From Rossellomorea aquimaris TF-12 (GTDB lineage: Bacteria; Bacillota; Bacilli; Bacillales; Bacillaceae_B): a DNA stretch of 64,000 bases. The translations under genes were made by a program, and so were the position numbers. The DNA is taken from contig NZ_LQXM01000029.1 in assembly GCF_001648555.1 (NCBI RefSeq), positions 620,001 through 684,000 on the forward strand, read 5' to 3'. The first letter of the stretch is position 1; every line of letters begins with the position of its first letter. The notes under the pieces were generated by a model. It had not been told where the DNA came from, made no database searches, and saw only the letters and a program-made list of their open reading frames with translations. This document shows, in pieces, positions 28,585 to 43,322 of the stretch.

Positions 28585-30288
28585 ATGTCATTTGACGGAT
28601 TATTTACAAGAGCCATGACGAAAGAATTGGTAGAGAATTTATTACATGGTCGTATCAACAAAATTCACCAGCCTTATAAAAATGAAATCATCATGATTGT
28701 AAGAGCAAATGGGAAAAACCATAAAGTTTTATTATCAGCACACCCAAGCTATTCAAGAGTACAGATTACAAATGAAAGTTATGAAAACCCTTCAGTACCA
28801 CCGATGTTCTGCATGCTTCTAAGAAAGCATCTAGAAGGTTATATCGTCGAAGACATTCAACAGGTCGATTTAGATCGAATGATTATTATTGAGGTGAAGG
28901 GGAGAAACGAACTAGGTGATATCTCCTACAAACAACTAATCATCGAAATAATGGGGAGACATAGTAATATCATATTGGTAGATAAAGAAAGAAATATGAT
29001 ACTTGATAGCATTAAGCATATTTCTCCTAGTATGAATACACACCGAACTGTATTACCTGGTCATCAATATGTTTTCCCGCCACAACAGAATAAAAAAAAT
29101 CCTTTGGAGGTAACAAATGAAGAGGTTCTTCGTCCACTGGATTTTAATGCTGGAAAATTAGACAAACAAATTGTTCAATCTTTTGCGGGTATATCACCCA
29201 TATTTGCAAAAGAAGTCTTAAATCAAGCAGGAATTGGTAATCCATCTTCTATTGCTGAGGCGTTTCTTCAGTTGATACAACCAGCTAAAGAAAATACTTC
29301 TTCCCCTACTTTAATTAGTGGAGATAAAGAAACCTTTTACTGGATTGATTTAAAGCATATAGATGGGGAACGACAAGCCTTTTCATCATTAAGTGCATTA
29401 TTAGATCGTTTCTTTTACCAAAAGGCTGCAAGAGATCGAGTCAAACAACAAGGAAACGACCTTGAACGATTCATTCGAAACGAAAGAGATAAGAATGTTA
29501 ATAAAATTAAAAAACTAAAAAACACCTTAAAAGAAGCTGAACAAGCAGATTATTATCAGCTATTAGGAGAGCTACTTACTTCTAATTTATTTGCTGTTAA
29601 AAGAGGAATGAATGAGATAAGCGTCGTTAACTATTATGATGAGAATGGGGGAAGTATCACCATTCCACTTAATCCACAAAAATCACCATCTGAAAATGCA
29701 CAGAACTATTTCTCTCGCTATCAAAAAGCAAAGAATGCAATCATAATTGTTCATGAGCAGATTGAAAAAGCAGAAGAGGAAATTGTTTATTTGGAGCGAT
29801 TACTACAGCAATTAGAATCTGCCTCTACGAAGGACGTCGAAGAAATTCGAGAAGAGTTGGAAGAGGAAGGCTACTTAAGAGCCCGAAAACAGTCTAAAAA
29901 GAAAAAAGGTAATGTAAAACCTGCCCTGGAAAACTATATTTCAACAGATGGAACTCAGATTATTGTTGGAAAAAACAATAAACAAAATGATTATTTAACA
30001 AATAAAGTTGCCAGCAGGGATGACATATGGCTTCATACAAAAGATATTCCAGGTTCACATGTGGTCATTAAAAGCAACCACCCTTCTGAACAAACGATTA
30101 AAGAAGCTGCAAATATTGCGGCCTATTTTAGCAAAGCACGAGAATCCGGTTCAGTTCCTGTAGATTTCACCGAAGTGAAACAAGTAAAAAAACCAAAGGG
30201 AGCCAAACCAGGATTTGTTATCTATGAAGGGCAGCAAACAGTATACGTGACTCCTGATTTAGATTTAGTCCGATCAATGAAGAATTAA
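28585..30288 (+). CDS. rqcH: Ribosome quality control factor RqcH (YloA, NEMF/Rqc2 family)
   Basis: Binds stalled 50S-peptidyl-tRNA complexes and recruits tRNA-Ala to add C-terminal alanine tails that mark the chain for ClpXP. The 567-residue protein has the NFACT-N domain with the essential Asp97-Arg98 pair (QVDLDR), helical middle and coiled-coil parts (about 280-440), and the NFACT-R domain ([19 protein letters not shown]). I start at ATG 28585 (MSFDGLF), which puts D97/R98 at their published numbers; ATG 28576 is too close to AGAGG. It is the only plus-strand gene in the window. Confidence 0.95.
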   Translation: MSFDGLFTRAMTKELVENLLHGRINKIHQPYKNEIIMIVRANGKNHKVLLSAHPSYSRVQITNESYENPSVPPMFCMLLRKHLEGYIVEDIQQVDLDRMIIIEVKGRNELGDISYKQLIIEIMGRHSNIILVDKERNMILDSIKHISPSMNTHRTVLPGHQYVFPPQQNKKNPLEVTNEEVLRPLDFNAGKLDKQIVQSFAGISPIFAKEVLNQAGIGNPSSIAEAFLQLIQPAKENTSSPTLISGDKETFYWIDLKHIDGERQAFSSLSALLDRFFYQKAARDRVKQQGNDLERFIRNERDKNVNKIKKLKNTLKEAEQADYYQLLGELLTSNLFAVKRGMNEISVVNYYDENGGSITIPLNPQKSPSENAQNYFSRYQKAKNAIIIVHEQIEKAEEEIVYLERLLQQLESASTKDVEEIREELEEEGYLRARKQSKKKKGNVKPALENYISTDGTQIIVGKNNKQNDYLTNKVASRDDIWLHTKDIPGSHVVIKSNHPSEQTIKEAANIAAYFSKARESGSVPVDFTEVKQVKKPKGAKPGFVIYEGQQTVYVTPDLDLVRSMKN

Positions 30289-30293
30289 TTTTT

Positions 30294-30347
30294 AAAAAAG
30301 CACTTTTCCTTCGTCTGTTGCAGGCGTATGGAAAATGTGCTTTTTTT
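30294..30347 (+). terminator. Bidirectional terminator after rqcH
   Basis: AAAAAAGCAC-TTTTCC pairs with GGAAAA-GTGCTTTTTTT around a large loop. U tracts exist on both strands, so it can stop rqcH transcripts and any that pass the pyr terminator. Confidence 0.88.
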
Positions 30348-30454
30348 GTGGAGGTTGGAGCTGTATTAGATGATGGCAATTGAAGGCGAATAATGAATGG
30401 AAGAGATATGTCACTCTAGGCAGATATATCACAAAAATGGCAGATACATTCCCC

Positions 30455-30500
30455 CTCTAAACAATAAGAAGGAAGCAACTCATTGTGAGTTGCTCCCTCC
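30455..30500 (-). terminator. pyr operon terminator
   Basis: GAAGGAAGCAACTCA (30468-30482) and TGAGTTGCTCCCTCC (30486-30500) form a 15-bp stem with two mismatches and a 3-base loop; TTATTGTTT follows on the minus strand. The stem begins at the pyrE stop codon. Confidence 0.85.
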
Positions 30501-31119
30501 TAACTAATCCATTCCTCAGGGTTTTCCTTCCATCTCTTCAATTGCTCTAATTCTTCTTCACGAATGATGGACTCTTCAAGGGCTACTTCTAGCAAACTAG
30601 TATAATTTGATAGGGCAATTGCTTTTATTTCATTTTGTTCTAACATATTTTTTCCTTTTTCTAATTCGTACGTAAAGATGGCGGCAACTCCTAGCACATC
30701 ACAACCAGATTCCCGCAATGCTTGAACTGCTGTAATACAGCTGCCTCCTGTAGAAATAAGGTCTTCAACTACAACAACCTTCTGTCCTTGTGTTACTCTC
30801 CCTTCGATTTGCTTGCCTTTTCCATGCCCTTTTGCTTTGGACCGAACATAACACATAGGCAGATTTAATTTCTCACTTACCCATGCTGCATGTGGAATAC
30901 CTGCAGTTGCTGTACCTGCGATTACTTCTACTTCTGGAAAATGCTCTTTTATTATTTGAACCAACCCATCTGAGATTTGTTCTCGAACAGTTGGATACGA
31001 CAAAGTTAATCGATTATCACAATAAATAGGTGACTTTAAACCTGAGGACCATGTAAAAGGCTCTGTCGGATTTAAAAATACAGCTTCAATTTCTAATAAA
31101 CTTTTCGCTATCTTATGTT

Positions 31120-31123
<4 letters not shown>
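30500..31123 (-). CDS. pyrE: Orotate phosphoribosyltransferase
   Basis: Joins orotate to PRPP to form OMP. The 207-residue protein has the PRPP-binding signature [13 protein letters not shown] and the [17 protein letters not shown] loop carrying the catalytic Lys. I start at ATG 31123 ([12 protein letters not shown]), which overlaps the pyrF stop codon as ATGA and follows GGGAGGGAATGGA; the frame is open for 5 codons upstream. Last gene of the pyr operon. Confidence 0.95.
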
Positions 31124-33515
<2,392 letters not shown>

Positions 33516-33519
<4 letters not shown>

Positions 33520-36500
33520 AGAAATACCGCCTCTCTGCTCTTCGTTTGAGAAGGAAGGGCTTCAGCTGAAAAAGTCATCGATTCAATTACTCTTAATATT
33601 GCTTCAGCTGTGTCTAAAGAAGTTAGGCATGGGATCCCATTTTCCACTGACTCTCTACGTATTCTAAAACCATCTCGAGCAGGTTGTTTCCCTTTGGTTA
33701 AGGTATTAATGACAAGCTGTGTTTCTCCACTTTGTATGATGTCTAGAAGGGTTGGACCGTCGGAACCAATCTTATCAACTTCTCGAACAGCAATATTTGA
33801 CTTTGCCAGATGCTCAGCCGTTCCTTTCGTTGCAAGGATTTGGTAACCGATTTCGATAAAACGTTGCGCTAAAAGAACAGCTTCGTCTTTATCTTTATCT
33901 GCAACGGTCATCAGTACAGATCCGAATTCTTTCATTTGCATCCCAGCTGCAACCATACCTTTGTAAAGGGCTTTTTCTAACGTTAAGTCCTTCCCCATTA
34001 CTTCTCCTGTTGATTTCATTTCTGGTCCTAAGGTTATATCTACTCGTCTCAATTTGGCGAAAGAGAATACTGGAACCTTTACATAAACCCCCTGTTTTTC
34101 TGGGATTAATCCAGATTGATACCCTTGTTCCTTCAAAGAAATTCCAAGGATGGACTTGGTTGCAATATTCGCCATCGGTACATTTGTAATTTTACTAATG
34201 AATGGAACTGTTCGGCTGGAGCGAGGGTTCACTTCCAGAACAAACACTTCTCCTTTTGAAATCACATATTGGATATTCAGTAAGCCAACAATGTTCAGTC
34301 CTTTCGCCAAGCGTGTTGTATAATCTACAATGGTCTGTTTTTGTTCTTTTGTCAGCTGTTGAGGAGGATAGACGGCGATGGAATCGCCTGAGTGAACTCC
34401 TGCCCGCTCAATATGCTCCATTATTCCTGGAATGACAACATCCATTCCGTCTGAAATGGCATCCACTTCAATTTCTTTACCAATCAGATAGCGGTCGATT
34501 AGAACCGGATGCTGTGGATTAACCTTTACAGCATTCTTCATATATTGAAGTAGCTCTTCTTCCCGATATACAATTTCCATGGCTCTACCACCAAGAACGT
34601 AGGAAGGTCTAACTAGAACAGGGTATCCGATGGATTCTGCGATTTCAATTGCCCCTTCTACCGACACTGCTGTTTTCCCATCAGGTTGTGGAATACCAAG
34701 TTCATTCAAGGTATATTCAAATTTATCCCTATTCTCTGCACGATCTAAATCATCTAGTGATGTGCCCAGAATTGTAACTCCTCTTCTGACGAGTTCATCT
34801 GCTAGATTGATTGCCGTTTGACCACCAAACTGCACAACAACTCCCTTTGGTTTTTCAAGGTCAATGATATGCATCACATCTTCGACTGTCAGTGGTTCAA
34901 AATATAATTTGTCTGATATACTGAAGTCCGTCGAAACGGTCTCCGGATTGTTATTCACGATAATCGCTTCATAACCCGCTTCTTTAATGGCCCAAACAGA
35001 GTGTACAGTTGCGTAATCAAATTCGACTCCCTGCCCGATTCTGATTGGTCCTGAGCCAAGAACAATCACACTTTCTCGTGAGGTAACCTTTGATTCATTC
35101 TCTTCTTCATAGGTTCCGTAGAAGTATGGCGTTTCTGATTCAAACTCTGCTGCACATGTATCAACCATTTTATAAACAGGTGTCAGGTCATTCTCTTTTC
35201 TCCAGTTATATATTTCTGATTCTTTACTATTCCATAACTTTGCTAAAGTGATATCAGCAAAGCCCATACGTTTAGCTTTTTTAGCTATTTCTTTTTGGAA
35301 AGGATTTCGTGATAACTCCTTTTCAAACTCTACAATTCTATTCATTTTATATAGGAAGAAAAGATCAATTTTGCTCCATTCATGAATGGTTTCAATCGTC
35401 ACACCTCTTCTAAGTGCCTCCCCTATATAGAAGAGTCGTTCGTCTCCTGCTTTTCGAATTCTCTTCTCGATCCATTCGTCTGTAAATTGTTCGGCATCAT
35501 TTAATTCCATATAATACGTATTGCTTTCAAGGGAGCGAATCGCTTTAAGGAGTGACTCCTCAAATGTTCGGCCAATCGCCATTACTTCACCTGTTGCTTT
35601 CATTTGCGTACCTAGGTTTCGCTTAGCAGCTTCAAATTTATCGAAGGGCCATCTAGGAATTTTTGTCACCACATAGTCAAGTGCGGGTTCAAAAGAGGCA
35701 TACGTTTTACCAGTTACCGGATTCATCATCTCATCCAATGTCAAACCTACTGCAATTTTCGCTGCAAGCTTAGCGATCGGATATCCCGTTGCTTTTGAAG
35801 CAAGTGCCGACGAACGACTTACCCTTGGATTCACTTCGATAATGTAATATTGAAAGCTTTCTGGATCCAGGGCAAGCTGTACGTTACACCCTCCTTCAAT
35901 TCCTAATGCGCGTATAATTTTTAAGCTCGTATTACGAAGCATTTGGTACTCACGGTCACTCAGGGTTTGACTCGGAGCTACCACTATGGAATCCCCTGTA
36001 TGTATTCCTACCGGGTCAATGTTCTCCATATTACATACCACAATGGCATTATCAGCTTTGTCTCTCATAACCTCATATTCTATTTCTTTAAAACCTGCAA
36101 TACTTTTCTCTAGGAGACATTGAGTTACCGGGCTATATTTTAAGCCTGAGCTTACAATCTCTATTAATTCTTCTTCGTTATGACAGATACCTCCGCCAGT
36201 TCCACCTAATGTATAAGCAGGTCGAACGATGACAGGGTAGCCTACTTGTTCTATAAACTGAAAGGCTTCATCCACCGTACGGATAATTTCACTTTCAGGA
36301 ACAGGCTCTCCCAGTTCATTCATTAAGTTTCTAAACAAATCACGATCTTCTGCTTTTTCAATCGCGGAAAGTTTCGTACCAAGAATTTCAACTCCACAAT
36401 CTTCTAAAACTCCTGATTTAGCGAGTTCAACAGCCAGGTTTAACCCCGTTTGACCACCTAAAGTAGGTAGAACGGCATCAGGGCGTTCTTTACGGATAAT

Positions 36501-36728
36501 TCGACTGACAAACTCCAGGGTTAATGGTTCGATATATACTTTATCCGCCATTTCTGCGTCCGTCATAATCGTTGCAGGATTAGAGTTCACCAGGATAACT
36601 CGATACCCTTCCTCTCTAAGAGCAATGCAAGCTTGTGTTCCGGCATAGTCGAATTCAGCTGCCTGCCCTATGATAATTGGTCCACTTCCGATAACTAAGA
36701 TGCTTTTAATGTCTGTACGTTTAGGCAT
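33516..36728 (-). CDS. carB: Carbamoyl-phosphate synthase, large subunit (PyrAB)
   Basis: Makes carbamoyl phosphate from bicarbonate, ammonia and two ATP. The 1070-residue protein shows the duplicated ATP-grasp architecture: half one starts [20 protein letters not shown] and has the [12 protein letters not shown] block, half two starts at about residue 550 ([15 protein letters not shown]) and has [13 protein letters not shown]; an MGS-like allosteric domain ends the protein. Length equals the B. subtilis pyrimidine-specific isozyme PyrAB. The ATG overlaps the carA end by 8 bases. Confidence 0.97.
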
Positions 36729-37812
36729 GTTGAAGCTCCTTTCTTTTTTCGTCTTTCATAAGTTGTAAGAAATCATCGAATAAGTAATTTGAGTCCTCAG
36801 GTCCTGGTGATGCTTCTGGGTGATACTGAACCGTGAAGGCCGGGAAGTCTAAATGTTTCAACCCTTCAATTGTTCCATCATTAATGGCAGTGTGAGTTAC
36901 TTGAAGTCTGGATCCACCTAAAGACGCTTCATCCACTGCGTAGCCGTGGTTTTGAGAAGTCAGTGCCACTTTACCCGTTTTCAAATCTTTAACTGGATGA
37001 TTCCCTCCCCTGTGGCCAAACTTCATTTTGAAGGAGTCTCCTCCACATGCTAAAGCAAACAATTGATGCCCCAAACAAATTCCGAAGATTGGAATTTCTC
37101 CAAGCAACTCTTTGATCGTTCCAATCGCAACTGGTACATCCTTTGGATCTCCTGGTCCATTTGATAGCATGATTCCATCAGGCTGCAATCGACGAATCTC
37201 TTCAGCTGACGTATTATATGGAACCACAATTACATCACAGTTTCTCTTATTTAATTCTCTAAGAATTCCGTGCTTCATACCAAAGTCCATTAACACCACT
37301 CGATGTCCTCGCCCTGGACTGGCATAGGCTGTTTTCGTGGAAACCTGATCAACTTGATCTGTTCTTAACTTTGTTCCATGTAAATTTCTTAGCATTTCTT
37401 GCGGGTCTAGTTCAGCTGAACAAATAATTCCTTTCATAGCTCCATGCTGCCTGATAACCCTTGTCAGCTTTCTTGTATCGATATCGGCAATACCTGGAAT
37501 TCCTTTTACTTTTAATAACTCATCCAATGTTGATTCATTTCTCCAGTTAGAAGGAAAATCTGCAACTTCTCTCACTATGAAGCCTTTGATTGCTGGAGTG
37601 ATGGATTCGAAATCATCTCGATTGATTCCGTAATTCCCAACCAGTGGATAGGTCAATGTAACAAGCTGCCCACAATAAGATGGGTCTGAAAGAATTTCTT
37701 GATAACCGGTCATACTGGTATTGAATACGACTTCACCAATCGTTTCTTTATTCGCACCAAAACCTTCTCCTACGAATACTGTTCCATCGTCTAAAATGAG
37801 TTGTCTTTTCAT
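36721..37812 (-). CDS. carA: Carbamoyl-phosphate synthase, small subunit (PyrAA)
   Basis: Glutamine amidotransferase subunit that supplies ammonia to CarB. The 363-residue protein has the CarA N-terminal domain and a class I amidotransferase domain with nucleophile Cys246 in [10 protein letters not shown] and the catalytic His-Glu pair in [11 protein letters not shown]. The start codon overlaps the pyrC stop (TAATG). Being in the pyr operon, it is the pyrimidine-regulated enzyme. Confidence 0.97.
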   Translation of the reverse strand: MKRQLILDDGTVFVGEGFGANKETIGEVVFNTSMTGYQEILSDPSYCGQLVTLTYPLVGNYGINRDDFESITPAIKGFIVREVADFPSNWRNESTLDELLKVKGIPGIADIDTRKLTRVIRQHGAMKGIICSAELDPQEMLRNLHGTKLRTDQVDQVSTKTAYASPGRGHRVVLMDFGMKHGILRELNKRNCDVIVVPYNTSAEEIRRLQPDGIMLSNGPGDPKDVPVAIGTIKELLGEIPIFGICLGHQLFALACGGDSFKMKFGHRGGNHPVKDLKTGKVALTSQNHGYAVDEASLGGSRLQVTHTAINDGTIEGLKHLDFPAFTVQYHPEASPGPEDSNYLFDDFLQLMKDEKRKELQHA

Positions 37813-39095
37813 TATTCGTTTCCTCCTTCATTCCATACAAGAGATCCTTGATAAAAAGTAGCAACTGGCCACCCGTTGCATTCCCAGCCTTTAAAAGGAG
37901 TATTCTTTCCCTTTGATAAAAATGAAGCCGGGTCAATCATTTTATGTTTTTTTAAATTGATAAGGGTGAAATCAGCATCTCCTCCTACTTCTAGTAGTCC
38001 AAACGGAAGATTGAAGGCTGAACTTGGTTTTATGGTCATCCAGTCAAGTAACTGCTTTAGTGTAAAGATTCCTTTTTCTACAAACTGCGTGTAAAGTAAC
38101 GGAAATGCAGTTTCTAATCCTACAATACCGAATGGAGCCAGCCGCATCCCTTCAGATTTTTCTTCTTCTGTATGAGGAGCATGATCCGTTGCGATAAAAT
38201 CGATGGTTCCGTCAAGTAATCCTTCCAATAAAGCTTGTTGATCCTCTTTGCTTCTTAAAGGAGGGTTCATTTTGAAGTTTGGATCTAATCCTGGGATATC
38301 TTCTTCACAGAGTAAAAGGTGATGCGGTGTCACTTCTGCTGTCACATTGATTCCAGCCTTTTTCGCATCTCGAACCACTCTTACAGACTCTTTTGTCGAG
38401 ATATGACATATGTGGTAATGTACCCCTGCTGCTTCTGCCAAAAGCACATCCCTGGCTATATGTACGGACTCACAAATAGAAGGAATACCTGGTAAGTCAT
38501 GCTCTTTGGAGAATGTTCCATCATGAACCGCTCCTCCATAAATCAACGTATTTTCTTCACAGTGAGCCACAATGGATGTATGAATACTCGCTGCCATTTT
38601 CATGGCTTCAAACATCATGGCTGCTGATTGAACGCCTACCCCGTCATCAGTGAAGGCAAATGCTCCCCTTTCCTTTAAGGAAGGTAAGTCATTAAGTGTT
38701 TTTCCGATTTGCCTTTCTGTAATGGCTGCATATGGCAAGACCCGTATATTTGCTGTTTCAGCGATTTTTTGGTTTAAAGACTGCAAGTTTTCTACTGAAT
38801 CCGGTACGGGTCTTGTATTCGGCATAGCAGCGATGGTGGTGAATCCACCTTTTGCAGCAGATTTTGTTCCGGTACTAATTGTTTCTTTGTGTTCCCCACC
38901 TGGCTCTCTTAAATGGACATGTAAATCAACAAAACCCGGTGAAATCACTAACCCATCAGCTTGAAATTCCTGATGATAGGCACCTATAAGGTCTTTCCCC
39001 ATCTCGATAATTTTTTGATTCTCTACTTTCACATCTATTTTCTCGAGTTCACCATTTTTTGTTAAAATACTTGCATTACGAATTAACCAATTCAT
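37812..39095 (-). CDS. pyrC: Dihydroorotase
   Basis: Zinc hydrolase closing carbamoyl aspartate to dihydroorotate. The 427-residue amidohydrolase (type I, as in Bacillus) has the HVH metal motif at 59-61 ([12 protein letters not shown]), the His ligands near 178 and 231 and the catalytic Asp in [10 protein letters not shown]. It lies between pyrB and carA; the pyrB stop codon is 12 bases upstream. Confidence 0.97.
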   Translation of the reverse strand: MNWLIRNASILTKNGELEKIDVKVENQKIIEMGKDLIGAYHQEFQADGLVISPGFVDLHVHLREPGGEHKETISTGTKSAAKGGFTTIAAMPNTRPVPDSVENLQSLNQKIAETANIRVLPYAAITERQIGKTLNDLPSLKERGAFAFTDDGVGVQSAAMMFEAMKMAASIHTSIVAHCEENTLIYGGAVHDGTFSKEHDLPGIPSICESVHIARDVLLAEAAGVHYHICHISTKESVRVVRDAKKAGINVTAEVTPHHLLLCEEDIPGLDPNFKMNPPLRSKEDQQALLEGLLDGTIDFIATDHAPHTEEEKSEGMRLAPFGIVGLETAFPLLYTQFVEKGIFTLKQLLDWMTIKPSSAFNLPFGLLEVGGDADFTLINLKKHKMIDPASFLSKGKNTPFKGWECNGWPVATFYQGSLVWNEGGNE

Positions 39096-39107
39096 TTTGT
39101 TTCCCCC

Positions 39108-39989
39108 TTATTTGTTAATTTCAAGAGCTCTCTTAAGGACAGCCATTCTGATATAAACTCCATTTTCCATTTGTTTAAAAATTCTTGATCTACTGCACTC
39201 AACGAGGGTATCTGCTATTTCTACACCACGATTTATGGGTGCAGGATGAAGGATGATGCTGTCTTTTTTCATTTTTTCCAATCGATCTACGGTAAGTCCA
39301 AAGCTTTCATGATATTCTTCTGAAGTTAGCTTTGAAGTACTTTCGTGTCGCTCATGCTGGATTCTTAGCAACATCAACACATCAGCATCCGTAACACTTT
39401 CATCCACACTTCGATATTGATGCAGATATTGTGATGGAAACCATTCTTTTGGCCCGGAGAATACTACCTCAGCCCCCAACATTTCTAATGCCTGGGCGTT
39501 TGATCGAGCTACTCGGCTATGAGCAATATCCCCAACAATGGCTACCTTTAGATTTTCAAAGCTTCCAAATTCCTGTCGAATGGTTAATAAATCTAATAAA
39601 CATTGAGTTGGATGGTTTCCACAACCATCTCCCCCATTGATAATCCTTGTCTTAATCCCGTTAAGATCATCAAAATATCTTTCAAGATTATGCCTAATGA
39701 CAACTGTTTCAACACCTATGGCTTCTAACGTCCTAACTGTGTCATAAAGAGTTTCTCCCTTTTGAACACTTGAAGTATGAGCTTCAAAGGGAATGACCTG
39801 TAAACCTAATTTTCTTTCTGCCATTTCAAAGCTACATTTTGTTCGGGTACTGGCTTCAAAAAATAGATTCGCTACATATCGGTTAGCGCCGTCCATCCAC
39901 ATTTCCCCATTTTTAAACCGCTCCGCCTGATTTAAAATTTCTGTAATATCTACTTCAGATAAATCGTTCATGGTGAGTAGATTTCTCAT
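39108..39989 (-). CDS. pyrB: Aspartate carbamoyltransferase, catalytic subunit
   Basis: Condenses carbamoyl phosphate with aspartate. The 293-residue protein has the carbamoyl-phosphate loop [20 protein letters not shown] and the aspartate loop [12 protein letters not shown] start at ATG 39989 ([15 protein letters not shown]), aligned with B. subtilis MKHLTTMSELS and following AAAGGATGA; the frame is open 25 codons further upstream without support. The second PyrR attenuator precedes it. No regulatory subunit gene is visible, as usual for Bacillus. Confidence 0.95.
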   Translation of the reverse strand: MRNLLTMNDLSEVDITEILNQAERFKNGEMWMDGANRYVANLFFEASTRTKCSFEMAERKLGLQVIPFEAHTSSVQKGETLYDTVRTLEAIGVETVVIRHNLERYFDDLNGIKTRIINGGDGCGNHPTQCLLDLLTIRQEFGSFENLKVAIVGDIAHSRVARSNAQALEMLGAEVVFSGPKEWFPSQYLHQYRSVDESVTDADVLMLLRIQHERHESTSKLTSEEYHESFGLTVDRLEKMKKDSIILHPAPINRGVEIADTLVECSRSRIFKQMENGVYIRMAVLKRALEINK

Positions 39990-40017
39990 TTTGGTCATCC
40001 TTTCTTCCCCTCTTTCT

Positions 40018-40146
40018 AAAAAAACACCCTGTCTAGTTAGGACAGGGTGTTTGGAACATGACAAGAAAGACAGTTGGAGAATAGCATTCTCACCGTCTTG
40101 ATCATTTCACCCTTATAGACTCTCTGGACCATTTTAAAAGGTGTTT
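40018..40146 (-). promoter_or_regulatory. PyrR attenuator between pyrP and pyrB
   Basis: A PyrR-binding loop containing TCCAGAGAG (40122-40130 on the complement) is followed by a terminator: ACACCCTGTC (40024-40033) and GACAGGGTGT (40041-40050), exact 10-bp stem, then a run of seven Ts on the minus strand. UMP-bound PyrR would stabilise the binding hairpin and so allow termination. The box reads GAGTCT where the other two sites have GAGGCT. Confidence 0.92.
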
Positions 40147-41478
40147 CTATGCAACATCATTCTTTTGTGTTGATTTTTCTTCAAACAAAATGTTAGATCC
40201 TTCACTTTCTTCTCTACCTGGTAATACTAGATTTAAGACGACTCCCACGATTGCGGCAAGAGCCATTCCTGATAAGGATACCTCTTCGCTTATCTGCACA
40301 AAGGCACCCCCTACCCCTATAACAAGGATGACAGAAGAGATCACTAAGTTACGCTTATTTCCTAAATCCACTTTATTATCGATTAACATACGAAGACCAC
40401 TTGAAGCAATGATTCCAAACAATAAGATGGAGACACCTCCCATCACTGCTGTTGGAATAGAGCTTATTAGCGCTGTAATTTTCCCTATAAATCCGAACAT
40501 GATAGCAAGTACAGCTGCTCCTCCTATGACAAACACGCTGTAAACTCGAGTAATAGCTAGCACTCCAATATTCTCTCCATAAGTTGTATTGGGCGGTCCG
40601 CCAAGAAGTGATGCAATGACTGTTGCTACACCGTCACCAAGAATTGAGCGGTGAAGTCCAGGCTTTTCAATAAAGTTACGTCCTACCACTTTACTTAATA
40701 CCATTTGATCTCCCGTATGTTCAGCTAATGTTACAACTGCAACTGGCACCATAATCGAGACAATTTCCCATGAAAAGCTCGGAGTGTAATTCATAAACGG
40801 AATGAAGAAATCTGGCATTTGAAATAGGGGAGCGTCAATTACACCTTTGAAATTTACTAATCCAGCAAACACAGCTATTGTATACCCGCCTATTATTCCA
40901 GCAAGAATAGGCACCATTCCTAAGAAGCCTTTAAAATAGATAGAACATATAATCGTAATGGCTAAGGTTGCCAAAGCCACCATAAAGTTTGTGTTACTGT
41001 ACACCAATTCCTGCGCTCCCGGATTTTCATACATTGCCATGTTAACAGCTGTTCCAGCCAGACCGAGTCCAATAACCATTATGACTGGTCCTACGACAAT
41101 CGGAGGAAGTATTCTAGTAAGCCATTTTAGTCCTAATTTTGATATGAGCAGTGCTACGATTCCGTATACCAATCCCGCAAGAAAGGTTCCCATCATGGCT
41201 GCTTCAGGTCCACCTAAGCTTTTGGCAGCAATAATTGGAGCTATGAATGCAAAGGATGATCCTAAATAAGCTGGAATTTTCCCTCGTGTGATCAGTAGGT
41301 ATGCTAATGTTCCTAATCCACTTGAAATCAATGCAACTCCTGGACTTAATCCAACTAGAAATGGTACCAATACTGTAGCACCGAACATGGCAAATAAATG
41401 CTGTATACTTAACGTTATCCAATTTCCTAATTTTGGAACATCCTCAACATCTAAAATAGCTTTTTGGTTCTGATTCAT
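40147..41478 (-). CDS. pyrP: Uracil permease
   Basis: Membrane uracil/proton symporter of the nucleobase-ascorbate transporter family. The 443-residue protein has about 14 hydrophobic segments beginning at residue 23, with the conserved GSSFAFIAP motif, AEHTGDQM and the GGPPNTTYGENIGV block characteristic of uracil permeases. The ATG follows AGGAGGAAAAC. It sits between two PyrR attenuators. Confidence 0.96.
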   Translation of the reverse strand: MNQNQKAILDVEDVPKLGNWITLSIQHLFAMFGATVLVPFLVGLSPGVALISSGLGTLAYLLITRGKIPAYLGSSFAFIAPIIAAKSLGGPEAAMMGTFLAGLVYGIVALLISKLGLKWLTRILPPIVVGPVIMVIGLGLAGTAVNMAMYENPGAQELVYSNTNFMVALATLAITIICSIYFKGFLGMVPILAGIIGGYTIAVFAGLVNFKGVIDAPLFQMPDFFIPFMNYTPSFSWEIVSIMVPVAVVTLAEHTGDQMVLSKVVGRNFIEKPGLHRSILGDGVATVIASLLGGPPNTTYGENIGVLAITRVYSVFVIGGAAVLAIMFGFIGKITALISSIPTAVMGGVSILLFGIIASSGLRMLIDNKVDLGNKRNLVISSVILVIGVGGAFVQISEEVSLSGMALAAIVGVVLNLVLPGREESEGSNILFEEKSTQKNDVA

Positions 41479-41516
41479 TGTTGTTTTCCTCCTCTTAAAT
41501 TCCTATAATTCTCCAT

Positions 41517-41628
41517 AAAAAAACCCTCTTTGTCTCCTAGAGGGTACAAAGAGGGTATACGAAGGCCATTAATACCTTCATTCCCATCCTTTGTTAGCCT
41601 CTCGGGACCAATCTTAAAAGGATTTCAT
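41517..41628 (-). promoter_or_regulatory. PyrR attenuator between pyrR and pyrP
   Basis: PyrR box TCCCGAGAGGCT (around 41598-41608 on the complement) lies ahead of a terminator whose arms ACCCTCTTTGT (41523-41533) and ACAAAGAGGGT (41546-41556) match exactly over 11 bp, followed by seven Ts on the minus strand. The antiterminator would pair the region between them. Confidence 0.92.
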
Positions 41629-42192
<564 letters not shown>

Positions 42193-42242
42193 CTATTTTT
42201 AAAAACTATTTTCTCACAACATTTCAAAGGCTAAGAATTCTT

Positions 42243-42360
42243 AAAAAATAAAAAATCCCTCTCACCTGTTAGATGAGAGGGCACACTTATCGTTATAATC
42301 AAATTGCACGCCAAGTATTGGTCGTACATTGCTCCTTCTCAGCCTCACAGGACCGTATTA
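42243..42360 (-). promoter_or_regulatory. PyrR attenuator in the pyr leader
   Basis: PyrR box TCCTGTGAGGCTGAG (complement of about 42339-42353) followed by a terminator, CCCTCTCA (42257-42264) with TGAGAGGG (42274-42281), and an interrupted run of Ts on the minus strand ahead of pyrR. It is the first of three attenuators, matching the B. subtilis plan. Confidence 0.92.
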
Positions 42361-42385
42361 AAGGTTACCTTATTCAATTAACTAA

Positions 42386-42414
42386 ATAGTACAGGTCAAG
42401 TCGATTTTTGTCAA
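42386..42414 (-). promoter_or_regulatory. pyr operon promoter
   Basis: TTGACA (42409-42414) and TACTAT (42386-42391) are exactly 17 bases apart. The -35 box contains the TGA stop codon of rluD. The start point would fall near 42378, about 25 bases before the first PyrR box. Confidence 0.8.
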
Positions 42415-43322
42415 CGGTTATTTTCAAGCTGCTTCATTACCTGCTTAAATTCTTGAGGTAATTCTGCTTGAAATTCCATGTATTCCTCTGTTCTTGGGTG
42501 TACAAAACCAAGAACTCCAGCATGAAGAGCTTGTCCCTCGATGCTCAATGTTTTTCTTGGTCCATACTTAGGATCACCGGCAAGAGGATACCCGATGTAC
42601 TTCATGTGAACACGAATTTGATGGGTTCTACCTGTCTCTAATTCACATTCGACTAATGTAAAATCTTTATATCGATCCAACACTTTAAAGTGAGTAACAG
42701 CCTGTTTACCGTTGTCGACCACTGCCATGCTCTGACGATCTTTTGGATCTCTTCCAATAGGAGCATCAATCGTTCCATATTCATGAGGAATTAACCCATG
42801 GACGATTGCTGTGTATTTTCTTGTAACAGATTTTTCAACTAACTGGTTTACAAGATGTTCATGAGCTAAGTCGTTCTTTGCTACCATTAATAACCCTGAC
42901 GTGTCCTTATCGATTCTATGAACAATACCTGGTCTTAATACCCCATTGATGCCTGAAAGGTCATTACAATGATACATAAGACCATTTACCATTGTCCCTG
43001 AATAATGTCCTGGTGCAGGATGTACAACCATCCCTTTAGGTTTATTCACAACAATTACATCACGATCTTCATATGTGATTTCAAGATTAAGATCTTCCGG
43101 CTCAACATCTAACTCTTCCGGTTCTGGAATGGATACCGCAACCGTTGCCTCAAGAGGACATTTAAAGTTAGATTTGACACTTTCACCGTTCACTTTAATG
43201 TGACCTTCTTTAATCCACTGTTGAACTTGTGAACGGGACCATTCTTTATTCAACTGGCTTACTACTTTATCAATTCGTTCTCCCTGTTCTTCCTGCTGTA
43301 TGATGTGCTGAATTACTTCCAT
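42411..43322 (-). CDS. rluD: RluD-family 23S rRNA pseudouridine synthase (YlyB)
   Basis: A 303-residue pseudouridine synthase with an N-terminal S4 RNA-binding domain (about 14-75) and the RluA/RluD catalytic motif [11 protein letters not shown] with Asp138. Very similar to B. subtilis YlyB along its length. The exact target uridines are not shown by sequence. The start lies inside lspA (overlap 53 bases) with GGAG as ribosome binding site. Confidence 0.93.
   Translation of the reverse strand: MEVIQHIIQQEEQGERIDKVVSQLNKEWSRSQVQQWIKEGHIKVNGESVKSNFKCPLEATVAVSIPEPEELDVEPEDLNLEITYEDRDVIVVNKPKGMVVHPAPGHYSGTMVNGLMYHCNDLSGINGVLRPGIVHRIDKDTSGLLMVAKNDLAHEHLVNQLVEKSVTRKYTAIVHGLIPHEYGTIDAPIGRDPKDRQSMAVVDNGKQAVTHFKVLDRYKDFTLVECELETGRTHQIRVHMKYIGYPLAGDPKYGPRKTLSIEGQALHAGVLGFVHPRTEEYMEFQAELPQEFKQVMKQLENNR

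Noticed and set aside
30348..30454. Possible small gene between rqcH and pyrE terminators
   Set aside because: No frame with a start and ribosome binding site; looks like plain spacer between convergent terminators.
40190..40543. 117-codon plus-strand frame opposite pyrP
   Set aside because: Shadow of a transporter gene with no ribosome binding site or homology recognised.
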